Shown here one piece after another: positions 1 through 8,580 of a stretch of 64,000 bases of DNA; the first letter of the stretch is position 1; every line of letters starts with the position of its first letter. The position numbers and the translations under genes are program-made. This stretch comes from JAQGMJ01 sp036498945 (lineage in GTDB: Bacteria > Pseudomonadota > Gammaproteobacteria > Burkholderiales > JAEUOS01), in contig DASYEQ010000053.1 of the NCBI GenBank assembly GCA_036498945.1, forward strand, positions 1 through 64,000, written 5' to 3'. The notes under the pieces are model-generated. The model was not told where the DNA came from. It saw nothing but the letters and a program-made list of their open reading frames with translations, and made no database searches.

Positions 1-1377
1 GAGCTCGGCGACGAGCTGGTGCCCTACGTCGCCGAGATGGGCTTCACCCATGTCGAGCTGCTGCCGGTCAGCGAGCATCCCTTCGACGGCTCCTGGGGCT
101 ACCAGCCGGTCGGCCTCTACGCGCCGACCGCCCGCTTCGGCCCACCCGGCGATTTCCGCCGCCTGGTCGAGCGCTTCCACGCGGCCGGGATCGGCGTGCT
201 GCTCGACTGGGTGCCCGGCCATTTCCCCAACGACCCGCACGGCTTGGCGCAGTTCGACGGCACCCACCTCTACGAGCATGCCGATCCCCGCCAGGGCGTG
301 CATCGCGACTGGGACACGCTGATCTTCAACTATGGCCGCCGCGAGGTGCTGAACTACCTCACCGGCAACGCCCTCTACTGGCTGGAGCGCTACGGCGTCG
401 ACGGGCTGCGCGTCGATGCCGTCGCCTCGATGCTCTATCTCGACTACAGCCGCGGGCCCGGGGAATGGATTCCCAACCAGCATGGCGGCCGCGAAAATCT
501 CGAGGCCATCGACTTCCTGCGGCGGCTCAACATGCTGGTCGGCGTCGAACGTCTCGGCGCCGTCATGATCGCCGAGGAATCGACCGCCTGGCCGATGGTC
601 TCGCGCCCGGTCTACCTCGGCGGCCTGGGCTTTTCGATGAAGTGGAACATGGGCTGGATGAACGACACGCTCAGCTACATGCAGGAAGACCCGCTGCACC
701 GGCGCCACCATCACCAGAAGCTCACCTTCGGCCAGATGTATGCCTACAGCGAGAATTTCGTCCTGCCGCTGTCGCACGACGAAGTGGTGCACGGCAAAGG
801 CTCGCTGCTGACGAAAATGCCCGGCGACGACTGGCAGCGCCGCGCCAACCTGCGCCTGCTGCTGGCGTACCAGGCACTGATGCCGGGCAAGAAGCTGGCG
901 TTCATGGGCGGCGAACTCGGCGTGGCGCATGAATGGCGCAGCCATGAGCAACTGCCTTGGGACCTGCTGAAGGCGCCGGGCCACGCTGGCATCCAGCGCC
1001 TGTCGCGTGACCTGAATTGCATGGTGCGCGATCTCGCGCCCCTGCACCAGCTCGACTTCGAGCAGGCCGGCTTCGAGTGGATCGATTGCAACGACGCACC
1101 GCATTCGCTGCTGAGTTTCCTGCGCATCGCGCAGGACGGCAGCTTCGTGGTGGCCGTGCTCAACTTCACGCCGGTGCCGCGCACCCACTATCGCCTCGGC
1201 GTGCCGTGCGCGGGGCATTACCGCCTCCTGCTCAACAGCGATGACGCGATCTATGGCGGCGGCGGTGTCGCCGCGGGCGAGCGCCTGCGCGCGGAAAAGC
1301 GCACGTGCATGGGACGTCCGGCGCGCCTGACACTCACCCTGCCGCCGCTGGCGGCGCTGCTGCTGGTGCCGGAGTAG
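1..1377 (+). CDS. glgB: 1,4-alpha-glucan branching enzyme, C-terminal part (5' end outside window)
   Basis: The frame is open from the first base, so this is the last 458 codons of a protein normally about 630-730 residues long. It makes alpha-1,6 branches in glycogen in the cytoplasm. The GH13 barrel is visible: the EHPFDGSWGYQ strand, the DGLRVDA motif whose Asp codon (415-417) is the expected nucleophile, and AEEST (571-585), which carries the expected acid/base Glu. LSHDEVVHGKGSL and the C-terminal beta domain follow. The N-terminal carbohydrate-binding module and true start lie upstream. It ends 6 bp before the convergent pirin gene, with no hairpin between them. Confidence 0.96.
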   Translation, partial: ELGDELVPYVAEMGFTHVELLPVSEHPFDGSWGYQPVGLYAPTARFGPPGDFRRLVERFHAAGIGVLLDWVPGHFPNDPHGLAQFDGTHLYEHADPRQGVHRDWDTLIFNYGRREVLNYLTGNALYWLERYGVDGLRVDAVASMLYLDYSRGPGEWIPNQHGGRENLEAIDFLRRLNMLVGVERLGAVMIAEESTAWPMVSRPVYLGGLGFSMKWNMGWMNDTLSYMQEDPLHRRHHHQKLTFGQMYAYSENFVLPLSHDEVVHGKGSLLTKMPGDDWQRRANLRLLLAYQALMPGKKLAFMGGELGVAHEWRSHEQLPWDLLKAPGHAGIQRLSRDLNCMVRDLAPLHQLDFEQAGFEWIDCNDAPHSLLSFLRIAQDGSFVVAVLNFTPVPRTHYRLGVPCAGHYRLLLNSDDAIYGGGGVAAGERLRAEKRTCMGRPARLTLTLPPLAALLLVPE

Positions 1378-1383
1378 CCGGCG

Positions 1384-2256
1384 TTATTTGTTGGGCAGCG
1401 GAATGAATTCGCTGTCGTCGCCAGGGATGTGCCCCATGCGCTGCGCTTCCCAGTCCGCTTTCGCCTGCTCGAGGCGCTCGCGGCTCGAGGAAACGAAGTT
1501 CCACCACATGTGGCGGTGCCCATCCAGCGGCGCGCCGCCGACGGCGACAAAGCGCGCGCCTTCCGGCGCCTGCACGCGCGTCTTGCTGCCCGGCTCCAGC
1601 AGCGCCAGGGTATGTGGTTCCAGCGGCGTGCCATCCACCACCAGCGGGTAATCGACACTGTAGAGCGCGCATTCTTCCGCCTCGGGGAGGAAGTCGAAGG
1701 CGGCGCCGGCCTGGGCGTTGAAGTCGAGGTAAAGCGTGGGCACGAAGGTTTGCACCGGCGAAGTTTCGCCGAAGGCGCTGCCGATCAGCACGCGCACGGT
1801 CACCTTGGGCATCTGGTGCACCGGCAGGGCGGCGGCCGGGGTGTGGGCGAAGGCGGGCGCGGTTTCTTCGTGCTCTTTCGGCAGGGCGCACCAGAGCTGC
1901 AGGCCGTGCGAGACGCGCGTCTTGTCCTTCAAGTCCGGCGGGGTGCGCTCGGAATGCACGATGCCGCGGCCGGAAGTCATCCAGTTGATCGCGCCGGGCT
2001 CGATGCGCTGCACGCTGCCCAGGCTGTCGCGGTGCAGGATCGCGCCCTCGAATAAATAGGAGACGGTGGCCAGCCCGATGTGCGGGTGCGGGCGCACATC
2101 GTGGTTGTCTTCCGGGTGCGAGGTCTCCGGGCCGAAGTGGTCGAAAAAGATGAACGGGCCGATGCCCTGGCGTGGCGCGGAAGGCAGCAGGCGGCGCACC
2201 ATGAAGCCGCCGCCCAGGTCTCGTTCGTGCGGCTGGAGTTGCAGGGCGATCGGCAT
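1384..2256 (-). CDS. pirin family protein (cupin)
   Basis: This 290-residue bicupin belongs to the pirin family; bacterial members are Fe-binding proteins, some with quercetin dioxygenase activity, others of unknown role. The N-terminal cupin carries the complete metal site: His57 and His59 in RPHPHIGLATVSY, and His101 and Glu103 in GIVHSER. The C-terminal cupin spans about residues 160-275. It lies 11 bp downstream of the FMN reductase gene on the same strand, so the two are probably co-transcribed, perhaps as a quinone or flavonoid detoxification pair (inference). Confidence 0.92.
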   Translation of the reverse strand: MPIALQLQPHERDLGGGFMVRRLLPSAPRQGIGPFIFFDHFGPETSHPEDNHDVRPHPHIGLATVSYLFEGAILHRDSLGSVQRIEPGAINWMTSGRGIVHSERTPPDLKDKTRVSHGLQLWCALPKEHEETAPAFAHTPAAALPVHQMPKVTVRVLIGSAFGETSPVQTFVPTLYLDFNAQAGAAFDFLPEAEECALYSVDYPLVVDGTPLEPHTLALLEPGSKTRVQAPEGARFVAVGGAPLDGHRHMWWNFVSSSRERLEQAKADWEAQRMGHIPGDDSEFIPLPNK

Positions 2257-2267
2257 GGCGGCTTTCC

Positions 2268-2855
2268 TTATGCGTTCAGTTTTGCGGTGGCCTGCACCAG
2301 GGCGCGCGCCACGCCCAGCATGGCGGCGCGCTGGTGTTCGTCCACCAGGTGGCCTTCTGGGGTAACGGCTTCATTGGCGCGGCCGACCGCGAGTTGCTTC
2401 GGCATCACCAGCATGCCGAGGTTGCCCAGCAGGTCGCGCAGATGAAACAGCGAGCGCAGCCCGCCCAGCGCTCCGGGCGAGGAACCGACGATGGCGATCG
2501 GCTTTTGCGCCAGGATTTCCAGGCCGGCCACGCGCCCCGGCGCGGCGAAAATGCGCGAGATCCAGTCGAAGGTGTTGACCAGGAGCGGCGGCATCGAGCC
2601 GTTGTACTCGGGGCTCGCCACCAGCAGGGCGTCATGCTCGTCCATCACTGCCAGGAGGCGCGTGATTTCCGCCGGCACGCCGCCGTCGCTTTCACGGTCG
2701 CCGTGGTACAGCGGCGCCTCGTAGTCGGCCAGGTCGATCAGCGTGGCGGCGGCGCCGGCTTCTTCGAGGGCGATCTGCGCCGCGCGGGCGACGCGCTTGG
2801 AAAGCGCGGCACGGCGGGCGCTGCCGGCGAACACCAGTACGCGGGGAGCGGGCAT
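2268..2855 (-). CDS. NAD(P)H-dependent FMN reductase family protein
   Basis: This 195-residue flavodoxin-like protein resembles the ChrR/YieF/azoreductase group, which reduces quinones, chromate or azo dyes with NAD(P)H. FMN-phosphate binding is suggested by the N-terminal FAGSARRAALSKRV loop, and the family signature SPEYNGSMPPLLVNTFDW lies around residues 81-98. Length and both motifs fit the family. It is the first gene of a probable two-gene unit with pirin. The physiological substrate cannot be read from sequence. Confidence 0.9.
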   Translation of the reverse strand: MPAPRVLVFAGSARRAALSKRVARAAQIALEEAGAAATLIDLADYEAPLYHGDRESDGGVPAEITRLLAVMDEHDALLVASPEYNGSMPPLLVNTFDWISRIFAAPGRVAGLEILAQKPIAIVGSSPGALGGLRSLFHLRDLLGNLGMLVMPKQLAVGRANEAVTPEGHLVDEHQRAAMLGVARALVQATAKLNA

Positions 2856-2970
2856 TTGAGGACGGGAAGGAACCGCTTGTTATTCCGGGAGGCCGATTGT
2901 GCGCCAGCCCCGTCCAAGATGCAACGCGCCGGCCGCCGCGAGGACGCGGCCGGCGCTTTTCAGCAAGGCA

Positions 2971-3342
2971 TTACGCCTTTTTCTTCTTGCGCCCGGCCTT
3001 CACCGGTACCAGCGCGCCAATGCGCTTGAGCAGCTCGGCCACGGCGAGCGCCTCCAGCGCGATCAGGCCGGCGCGCAGGAGCTGGCTCTTTTTCACCTCG
3101 ACGCCGTTTTTCAGGCACAGCGCCTTCAGGCTCTTGATCTTGTCGTAGTCGGCCTGCGGCATGGTGAAGCCGTCGCGCACCACCTTCTGGTCGGTGGCAG
3201 CGGCGGGTATCTTCTTCGGCCTGGCGGCGGCTTTCGCGGGCACGGCCTTGCGCACCGCCTTCTTCGCCGCCGCGGGGCGCTTGGCAGCGGGGCGGGTGGT
3301 CTTCGCGGCGGGCTTGCGGCGGGTCTTGGTGGCGGTGGCCAT
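2971..3342 (-). CDS. small basic protein with lysine/alanine-rich N-terminus
   Basis: This 123-residue protein has two parts. Residues 1-48 are Ala/Lys/Arg/Pro-rich like histone H1 or AlgP tails. Residues 55-115 (DGFTMPQADYDKIKSLK, then VKKSQLLRAGLIALEAL) look like a small helical, ribbon-helix-helix-type DNA-binding unit. It ends in a further basic run. A nucleoid-associated role is plausible but inferred. Upstream (3365-3392) the DNA is unusually AT-rich for this genome, consistent with its own promoter. Confidence 0.72.
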   Translation of the reverse strand: MATATKTRRKPAAKTTRPAAKRPAAAKKAVRKAVPAKAAARPKKIPAAATDQKVVRDGFTMPQADYDKIKSLKALCLKNGVEVKKSQLLRAGLIALEALAVAELLKRIGALVPVKAGRKKKKA

Positions 3343-3450
3343 ATACGCGGGTTCCCTCTGGTTTAAAAGTATAAATAGTTTATATCATTTAACGGCGATC
3401 CGGCGGCGCGCGCGGCGGTCGCGCTAATGCGCGGGATGCGCCCGGCGCGG

Positions 3451-3479
3451 TTGTCCGCCGCCCGTGCTCCCCTTAGGAT
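3451..3479 (+). promoter_or_regulatory. sigma70-like promoter for the TPP enzyme genes
   Basis: TTGTCC (3451-3456) and TAGGAT (3474-3479) are separated by 17 bp, about 100 bp before the start codon at 3581. The same TAGGAT box in a similar CCCCTTAGGATG context recurs before the Bug gene at 5996, which strengthens the reading. Confidence 0.5.
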
Positions 3480-3580
3480 GGCATCACCACCGGACACGGG
3501 GCGCACGCTAGCACATGCGGCCTGCACCCGTATGACAAGGGCGGAACCAGTCCGGACAAGCGAACATACGTGGAGACAAG

Positions 3581-4234
3581 ATGAGAACAGCTACAAAGGC
3601 GGGCAGGCCGGCGGCGCGCGGCGCCGCGCGGGCTTCCCGCCCCGCGGCGAAGGCGCCGCAGGCCACCGTCGGGCCGGTGACCCCGGCCGGGCAGCCGCAC
3701 TGGGCGGAGGTGGTGCATCCGATGCTGATCGAGGCCGGCGTGCGCCAGGTCGCGCTGGTGCCCGACGCCGGGCATGCGCGCCTGATCCAGCTGTGCGAGG
3801 CCGACTCCCGCATGCGCATCGTGCGCCTGACCACGGAAGAAGAGGGCGTGGGCCTGCTCGCCGGCGCCTGGCTGGGTGGGGAAAAGGGCGTGCTGCTGAT
3901 GCAATCGAGCGGCGCGGGCAACTGCATCAACATGCTGTCGCTGCCGGTCGCCGCTGCCATGCCGCTCCTGATGCTGGTGACCATGCGCGGCGACCACGGC
4001 GAATTCAACGGCGCCCAGGTGCCGATGGGCGATTCCACCCAGGCGGTGCTGGAGGCGGTGGGCGTGCTGGTCAAGCGCGCCGACATCGCCGCCGACGTGC
4101 CGGAGATGATCTCTTCCGGCTTGCGCCTGGCCTTCAACACCTTGCGCCCGGTGGCCGTGCTGATCGGCCAGCGTGTCAGCGGCGCGAAGGATTTCCGCAA
4201 GCTCACCAAGCCGGTGGAGGAAGACAATGAGTGA
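3581..4234 (+). CDS. TPP-binding decarboxylase, N-terminal (alpha-type) subunit
   Basis: This 217-residue protein matches the pyrimidine-binding half of TPP decarboxylases, as in sulfopyruvate decarboxylase subunit ComD or phosphonopyruvate decarboxylase. LTTEEEGVGLLAGAWLGG contains the Glu that activates the thiamine ring, and QSSGAGNCIN follows. Its first 30 residues are an Ala/Arg/Lys-rich extension not expected in the family. The start is nevertheless supported by GGAGACA at 3572-3578. It overlaps the next gene by 8 bp, so the subunits are translationally coupled. The keto-acid substrate is not determined. Confidence 0.85.
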   Translation: MRTATKAGRPAARGAARASRPAAKAPQATVGPVTPAGQPHWAEVVHPMLIEAGVRQVALVPDAGHARLIQLCEADSRMRIVRLTTEEEGVGLLAGAWLGGEKGVLLMQSSGAGNCINMLSLPVAAAMPLLMLVTMRGDHGEFNGAQVPMGDSTQAVLEAVGVLVKRADIAADVPEMISSGLRLAFNTLRPVAVLIGQRVSGAKDFRKLTKPVEEDNE

Positions 4235-4820
4235 ACTCCTGCGCCGCCGCATGGTGGTCAAAGAATTGCTGAAAAAACGCGGCGACATGCTGGTGATCGG
4301 CGGCCTCGGCGCCCCGGCCTGGGACATCACCGCCGCGGGCGACAACGCCAACAACTTTCCGCTGTGGGGCGCGATGGGCGCCGCCGCGATGATCGGCCTG
4401 GGCCTCGCCCTGGCGCAGCCGCAGCGCCGCGTGCTGGTGATCACCGGCGACGGCGAGATGCTGATGGCGCTGGGCGCGCTTGCCACCATCGCGGTGCAAA
4501 AGCCGAGGAACCTGTCCATCGTGGTGCTGGACAACGAGCACTACGGCGAGACCGGCATGCAGCGCACCCACACCGGCTACGGCGTGGACATGGCGGGCAT
4601 GGCGAAGGCGGCCGGCTTCGCGCGCACCGTGAACGTCACGGCGCAGCGTGACCTGCTGCGCCTGCGCCCGCTGATCGACGCCATGCGCGGCCCGCTTTTT
4701 GCGCAGGTGAAGGTGGACCCGGAGAAGCTGCCGCTGGTGCTGCCGCCGCGCGAGGCCTCGTATCTCAAGAACCGCATGCGCATTTCCATCCTCGGCGAGG
4801 AAACTGCGCTGCACCAGTAG
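4227..4820 (+). CDS. TPP-binding decarboxylase, C-terminal (beta-type) subunit
   Basis: This 197-residue protein is the pyrophosphate-binding half of a split TPP enzyme, comparable to ComE of sulfopyruvate decarboxylase. GDGEMLMALGALATIAVQ with the downstream LDNEHYGETGMQ forms the Mg/TPP-binding GDG-N motif. ATG 4227 starts inside the end of the preceding subunit gene (ATGAGTGA overlap), preceded by GGAGG. A strong terminator follows. Alpha and beta should assemble into one active enzyme. Sulfopyruvate, phosphonopyruvate or another small 2-oxoacid could be the substrate. Confidence 0.87.
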   Translation: MSELLRRRMVVKELLKKRGDMLVIGGLGAPAWDITAAGDNANNFPLWGAMGAAAMIGLGLALAQPQRRVLVITGDGEMLMALGALATIAVQKPRNLSIVVLDNEHYGETGMQRTHTGYGVDMAGMAKAAGFARTVNVTAQRDLLRLRPLIDAMRGPLFAQVKVDPEKLPLVLPPREASYLKNRMRISILGEETALHQ

Positions 4821-4833
4821 ATGTAGCTCAAAC

Positions 4834-4874
4834 AAAAACGGCGCTGCTTGAGGCAGCGCCGTTTTTCTTTTTTC
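4834..4874. terminator. bidirectional intrinsic terminator
   Basis: A 14-bp stem (AAAAACGGCGCTGC and its complement) with a TTGA loop is followed by TTTTTCTTTTTT. It sits between the convergent TPP-enzyme and dioxygenase genes and, being flanked by A and T runs, can serve both. Confidence 0.85.
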
Positions 4875-4881
4875 GGCGACG

Positions 4882-5817
4882 CTAATCGTGCGCGTTGCTG
4901 ACCGCCGCCGCCAGGTCGCGCGCGGGCGCGGGGGCGGGCGCCGCCTTGGCGCCGTCTTCGGGGTTGAGCAGGCGGCCGAGATATTCACCGAGGAGGGACG
5001 TGCGCAGCATGTGGCGCGGCTCGGCGGGATCGTAGTCGCCGATCGCCAGGTGCGTGAGGCAGCGGTTGTCCCACATGATCAGGTCGTTGAGGCGCCAGCG
5101 ATGGCGGTAGACGAAGCGCGGCTGCACCGAGTAGTCGCACAGGTAGTCGATGATCGCGCGGCTCTCGCCTTCGCTCATGCCGAGGAAATTGCGCACGCGC
5201 TGGTTGACGTAGAGCGCGCGGCGGTCGGTGCCGGGGTGGGTGCGCACCGCGGGGTGCACCACCAGCGGGTTCAGGCGCTTGAATTCGGCGGTCAGCGCCG
5301 GGTCGCGCTTGTCCAGGCTGGCCACCAGGCTGGCGTCGTGCACGCCTTCCAGGCCGTCGAGGAACTGGCGCATCTTGTCCGACAGCGTCTCGTAGGCCAG
5401 GTACATGTTGGCGAAGCAGGTGTCGCCGCCGACACTGGGCTTTTCCAGGCAATAGAGCGTGGTGCCCTTGGCGGGGCGGATGGTGTAGGAGAGGTCGGTA
5501 TGCCAGTTCTGCCCGGCGGTCTTGGTCTGCGAGGGACGGCCGCGCACCAGCTTGTTGGTGATCAGCATGATCTCGTCGTACTCGGGGTGCCGGTTGAACG
5601 GCTGGCTCTCGTGCTGGTCGAGGTCGCCGAAATGGCGGCTGAAATCGATCTGCTGCTCTGGGGTGATGTGCTGGCCGGGGAAGACCAGGATCAGGTGCTT
5701 GTGCCAGGCGTCGAGCACGGCCTGCGCGTCTTCTTTCGAGAGCGGCTTTGCCAGGTCGATGCCGGTGACTTCGGCGCCGAGGGCATAGCCCACGGGGGTG
5801 ACGGTGATGCCGGACAT
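4882..5817 (-). CDS. TauD/TfdA family Fe(II)/2-oxoglutarate dioxygenase
   Basis: This 311-residue enzyme belongs to the family that includes taurine dioxygenase (TauD) and 2,4-D dioxygenase (TfdA). The iron ligands are present: His106 and Asp108 in NWHTDLSY and distal His256 in CLTHLA. RHMLRT supplies the 2-oxoglutarate-binding Arg. The start is preceded by GGAGACA (complement of 5822-5828). Family members oxidise sulfonates, aryloxyacids or carnitine precursors, so the substrate is open. A C-terminal Ala/Pro-rich tail is unusual. It is divergent from the Bug gene at 5996. Confidence 0.9.
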   Translation of the reverse strand: MSGITVTPVGYALGAEVTGIDLAKPLSKEDAQAVLDAWHKHLILVFPGQHITPEQQIDFSRHFGDLDQHESQPFNRHPEYDEIMLITNKLVRGRPSQTKTAGQNWHTDLSYTIRPAKGTTLYCLEKPSVGGDTCFANMYLAYETLSDKMRQFLDGLEGVHDASLVASLDKRDPALTAEFKRLNPLVVHPAVRTHPGTDRRALYVNQRVRNFLGMSEGESRAIIDYLCDYSVQPRFVYRHRWRLNDLIMWDNRCLTHLAIGDYDPAEPRHMLRTSLLGEYLGRLLNPEDGAKAAPAPAPARDLAAAVSNAHD

Positions 5818-5918
5818 GGGTTGTCTCCGTAACTACATGTTATGCCAGGGCAATGTAGCCCTTTCACCCTGCTTTGTCCATGCGCGGCGCTTATGCGGCG
5901 CGTGAGGGGAGAAAGACG

Positions 5919-5948
5919 TTGACGCGTGCGGCGCACTGCCCCTAGGAT
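5919..5948 (+). promoter_or_regulatory. sigma70-like promoter for Bug gene
   Basis: TTGACG (5919-5924) and TAGGAT (5943-5948) are spaced by 18 bp and lie about 50 bp before the start at 5996. The -10 context (CCCCTAGGATG) resembles that of the promoter at 3451-3479. Confidence 0.55.
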
Positions 5949-5995
5949 GCTTGCCACAAGCCGGCGGAAAGCCGGCGACTTCATAGGTGGAGACA

Positions 5996-6961
5996 ATGAT
6001 CAAACCCATTCTGCGCGCCCTCGCGCTTCTGGCCTGTTGCGCGGCCGCGCACGCCGCCGACCCCTATCCCTCGCAGCCGATCCGCCTGTTGATCGGCTTC
6101 CCGCCCGGCGGTACCACCGACGTGGTGGGGCGCCTGGTGGCGCAGGAACTGGGCGAAGGTCTCGGCAAGGCGGTCATCGTGGATAACCGCGGCGGCGCCA
6201 GCGGCACCATCGCCACCGGCGTGGTCGCCAAGTCGCAGCCGGACGGCTACACCCTGGTGCTGGTCTCCAGCGCCCACGGCACCGTGCCGGCGCTGTACAA
6301 CAACCTGCCCTACACCGAAGCCGAGCTGGCGCCGATCGCCATGATCGCCGCCACCCCCTACCTGCTGGTGGTGCACCCGAGCATGCCGGTGAAGGACATG
6401 GGCACCCTCATCAATTATCTGAAGGCCAACCCCGGCAAGATCGAGTTCGCCTCCTCCAGCCCCGGCACCGGCCAGCACCTGGCGGGCGAGCTGCTCAAGC
6501 GCAGCGCCGGGGTCAACATCATGCACGTGCCCTACAAGGGTACCGGCCAGCTGATGCCCGACGTGCTGGCCGGGCGCGTGCCCATGCTGTTCGAAAACGT
6601 CGCCGTCATCGTGCCGCACGTCAAGGCCGGCAAGCTGCGGGCGATTGCCATCTCCAGCCTGAAGCGCAGCGCGCTGATGCCGGACGTGCCGACGGTGGCC
6701 TCCTACGGCGGCAAGCTGTCGAATTTCGAGGTGCTGGGCTGGTTCAGCCTGATCGCGCCGGCGAAAACCCCGCGCGAAATCCTCGCGCGCCTGAACGCCG
6801 AGGTCAATCGCATGATCGCCAAGCCTGCGGTCAAGGAGAAACTGCAAGGCCTGGGCGCCGAACCGCTGGGCAGCACGATCCCCGAGGCCGCGCAGTTCAT
6901 CAAGTCCGAGCAGGACAAGTGGGGCAAGGTGATCCACGACGCCGGCATCACGCCGCAATAG
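5996..6961 (+). CDS. Bug family tripartite tricarboxylate-type solute receptor
   Basis: This 321-residue periplasmic binding protein of the Bug/TctC family has a Sec signal peptide ending near AAAHAAD, then the hallmark YPSQPIRLLIGFPPGG. VDNRGGASG, QPDGYTL and VPYKGTGQ follow in the family order. ATG 5996 is chosen because GGAGACA (5989-5995) directly precedes it; an in-frame GTG nine bases upstream overlaps that site. No TctA/TctB membrane genes are nearby, as is usual for the expanded Bug sets of betaproteobacteria. The ligand is probably a small carboxylate. Confidence 0.93.
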   Translation: MIKPILRALALLACCAAAHAADPYPSQPIRLLIGFPPGGTTDVVGRLVAQELGEGLGKAVIVDNRGGASGTIATGVVAKSQPDGYTLVLVSSAHGTVPALYNNLPYTEAELAPIAMIAATPYLLVVHPSMPVKDMGTLINYLKANPGKIEFASSSPGTGQHLAGELLKRSAGVNIMHVPYKGTGQLMPDVLAGRVPMLFENVAVIVPHVKAGKLRAIAISSLKRSALMPDVPTVASYGGKLSNFEVLGWFSLIAPAKTPREILARLNAEVNRMIAKPAVKEKLQGLGAEPLGSTIPEAAQFIKSEQDKWGKVIHDAGITPQ

Positions 6962-7081
6962 CGGTTTCGAAGTGGCAGGCAAGCGCAATTAACACACTTT
7001 TACCCAGGATTTACAGCTTGAAACACATGCGGACACGGTGAACGGGTATCTTCAGTGCATGTAGTTGGCACGAGATAGACC

Positions 7082-7693
7082 ATGACCCCATCCGATTCGC
7101 AATCCAGCCGCGAAATCATCGCTGACCTGCAAGCCCGCGTGCACTACCTCGAGGGCGCGCTGGCGGTTGCGCTGCGTGCGCGCGACGGCGTGGAAACGCC
7201 CGCCATGCGCCTGGCCCTGAACGCGGCGGCGCGCAGCCTGCCCTCCGAACTGTTCAGCCTGTCGGCCGAGCCGGTGCGGCCGGTGCCGGCGAAAAAGCCC
7301 GACCTGATGTCGTTCACCAATTCCTTCGCCACCCTGGATGCGCGCCTGCAGGAGCAGGCGGCGTGCGAACAGGCGGTGCGCCCGGCGCCCGCCGACCTCG
7401 GCCTGCCGGCGATGCTGGACGCCGAGATGATCGACCGCGCGGCGCCCAAGCCGTTGCCGGAGCTGATCCACGTCACCAGCCCCCTGGAAGACGGCTACCC
7501 GCACCTGCTGGCGAAAATCAGCGCCATCTGGGGCGAGCCGGAATGCATTCCCTACCTGCGCAAGCTGATCGTCGACGACCGCGGCAGCCGCCAGGGCTTT
7601 CCCTTCGAAGTGATGAGCGAGCTGCTGGTGCTGAGCGCGGTCGCCGAAACGCCGGCCGATAAATCCGCCTGGATGATGCGGGCGGCCGCCTAG
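7082..7693 (+). CDS. conserved-looking hypothetical protein
   Basis: I do not recognise a named family. The 203-residue protein starts with a helical stretch (about residues 10-35), has a Pro/Ala-rich linker (about 60-135), and ends in a compact domain with GYPHLLAKISAIWGEPECIP and SRQGFPFEVMSELLVLS. It has no signal peptide or membrane segment and is probably cytoplasmic. Codon use matches its neighbours. The start is weakly supported (a purine run GAGATAGA upstream). It converges on the LysR gene, leaving only 5 bp. Confidence 0.75.
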   Translation: MTPSDSQSSREIIADLQARVHYLEGALAVALRARDGVETPAMRLALNAAARSLPSELFSLSAEPVRPVPAKKPDLMSFTNSFATLDARLQEQAACEQAVRPAPADLGLPAMLDAEMIDRAAPKPLPELIHVTSPLEDGYPHLLAKISAIWGEPECIPYLRKLIVDDRGSRQGFPFEVMSELLVLSAVAETPADKSAWMMRAAA

Positions 7694-7698
7694 CCTCT

Positions 7699-8565
7699 TC
7701 AAGCCGAGGCGCGCGCGCAGTCAAGCAGCGCGCGGATCTGCCGCGCCCGCACCGAGGCGCGCAGCCAGACGATGCCGAAACGCCGCGCCTCCGGTTTTAC
7801 CGGCAGCGGCAGGCGCGCCACCTTCAGGCGCTCGGTCAGTGGCGAGGCGATGTCCGGCACCAGCGAGACGCCCAGGCCCCGGTCCACCATCATCGCGATC
7901 GCCGCCAGCGACCCCAGCTCGAAACGCTCCTGCGGCACGATGCCGGCGCGCCGCAAATAGCGGTCCGCCTGCTTGCCGCCGCCCACCGCGCGGTCGTAGC
8001 GGATGAAAGGCTCGCGCGCCAGCAGGTCATGCGCCTCGCGCCGCGCCAGCCGCGCCGGGGCGAGCACCACCAGCGGCTCCTCGCGCAATAGGGCCCACGA
8101 TGCCGTCTTGGGCAACGCAAAAGGCGGATGCAGGCAGATCGCCGCGTCCAGCTCGCCGCGCAACACCGCTTCGTAAAGATCGGTGGAAGCGCCGGACTGG
8201 ATGTACACCTTCACCTGCGGCTGCGCGCGCGAGAAATGGGCGAGGGTATCGGGCAGCAGGCTCAACAGGCCGGTGTTGATGGCGCCGATGCGCAATTCGC
8301 CCGCCGCATCTTCCTCATTCACCGCCGCTTTCAGGTTGCCGAACTCGCGCAATAGCGCGCGGGCGCGCTCCGCCAGGCGGTGCCCGGCTTCGGTCGGCGC
8401 CACGGTGCGCCCGGCACGCAAGAGCAGCGGCGTGCCGAGCTCACGCTCCAGCGCCCGTACCTGCTGGGCGACTGCCGCCGGCGTCAGATCGAGGCGGCGC
8501 GCCGCCTCCGACATCGAGCCCGCATCGACGGTCAACAGGAAGCTGTGCAGGAAGGCGGTATCCAT
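7699..8565 (-). CDS. LysR family transcriptional regulator
   Basis: This 288-residue regulator has the N-terminal winged HTH (GSMSEAARRLDLTPAAVAQQVRALE, residues about 16-40) and a C-terminal effector-binding domain from about residue 90. It is divergent from the CitE-like/Bug/CoA-transferase operon across a 152-bp gap containing AT-rich palindromes, the usual layout when the regulator controls the neighbouring pathway. The effector is probably a pathway acid (inference). Confidence 0.93.
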   Translation of the reverse strand: MDTAFLHSFLLTVDAGSMSEAARRLDLTPAAVAQQVRALERELGTPLLLRAGRTVAPTEAGHRLAERARALLREFGNLKAAVNEEDAAGELRIGAINTGLLSLLPDTLAHFSRAQPQVKVYIQSGASTDLYEAVLRGELDAAICLHPPFALPKTASWALLREEPLVVLAPARLARREAHDLLAREPFIRYDRAVGGGKQADRYLRRAGIVPQERFELGSLAAIAMMVDRGLGVSLVPDIASPLTERLKVARLPLPVKPEARRFGIVWLRASVRARQIRALLDCARASA

Positions 8566-8580
8566 GGCGAATCGGGATTA

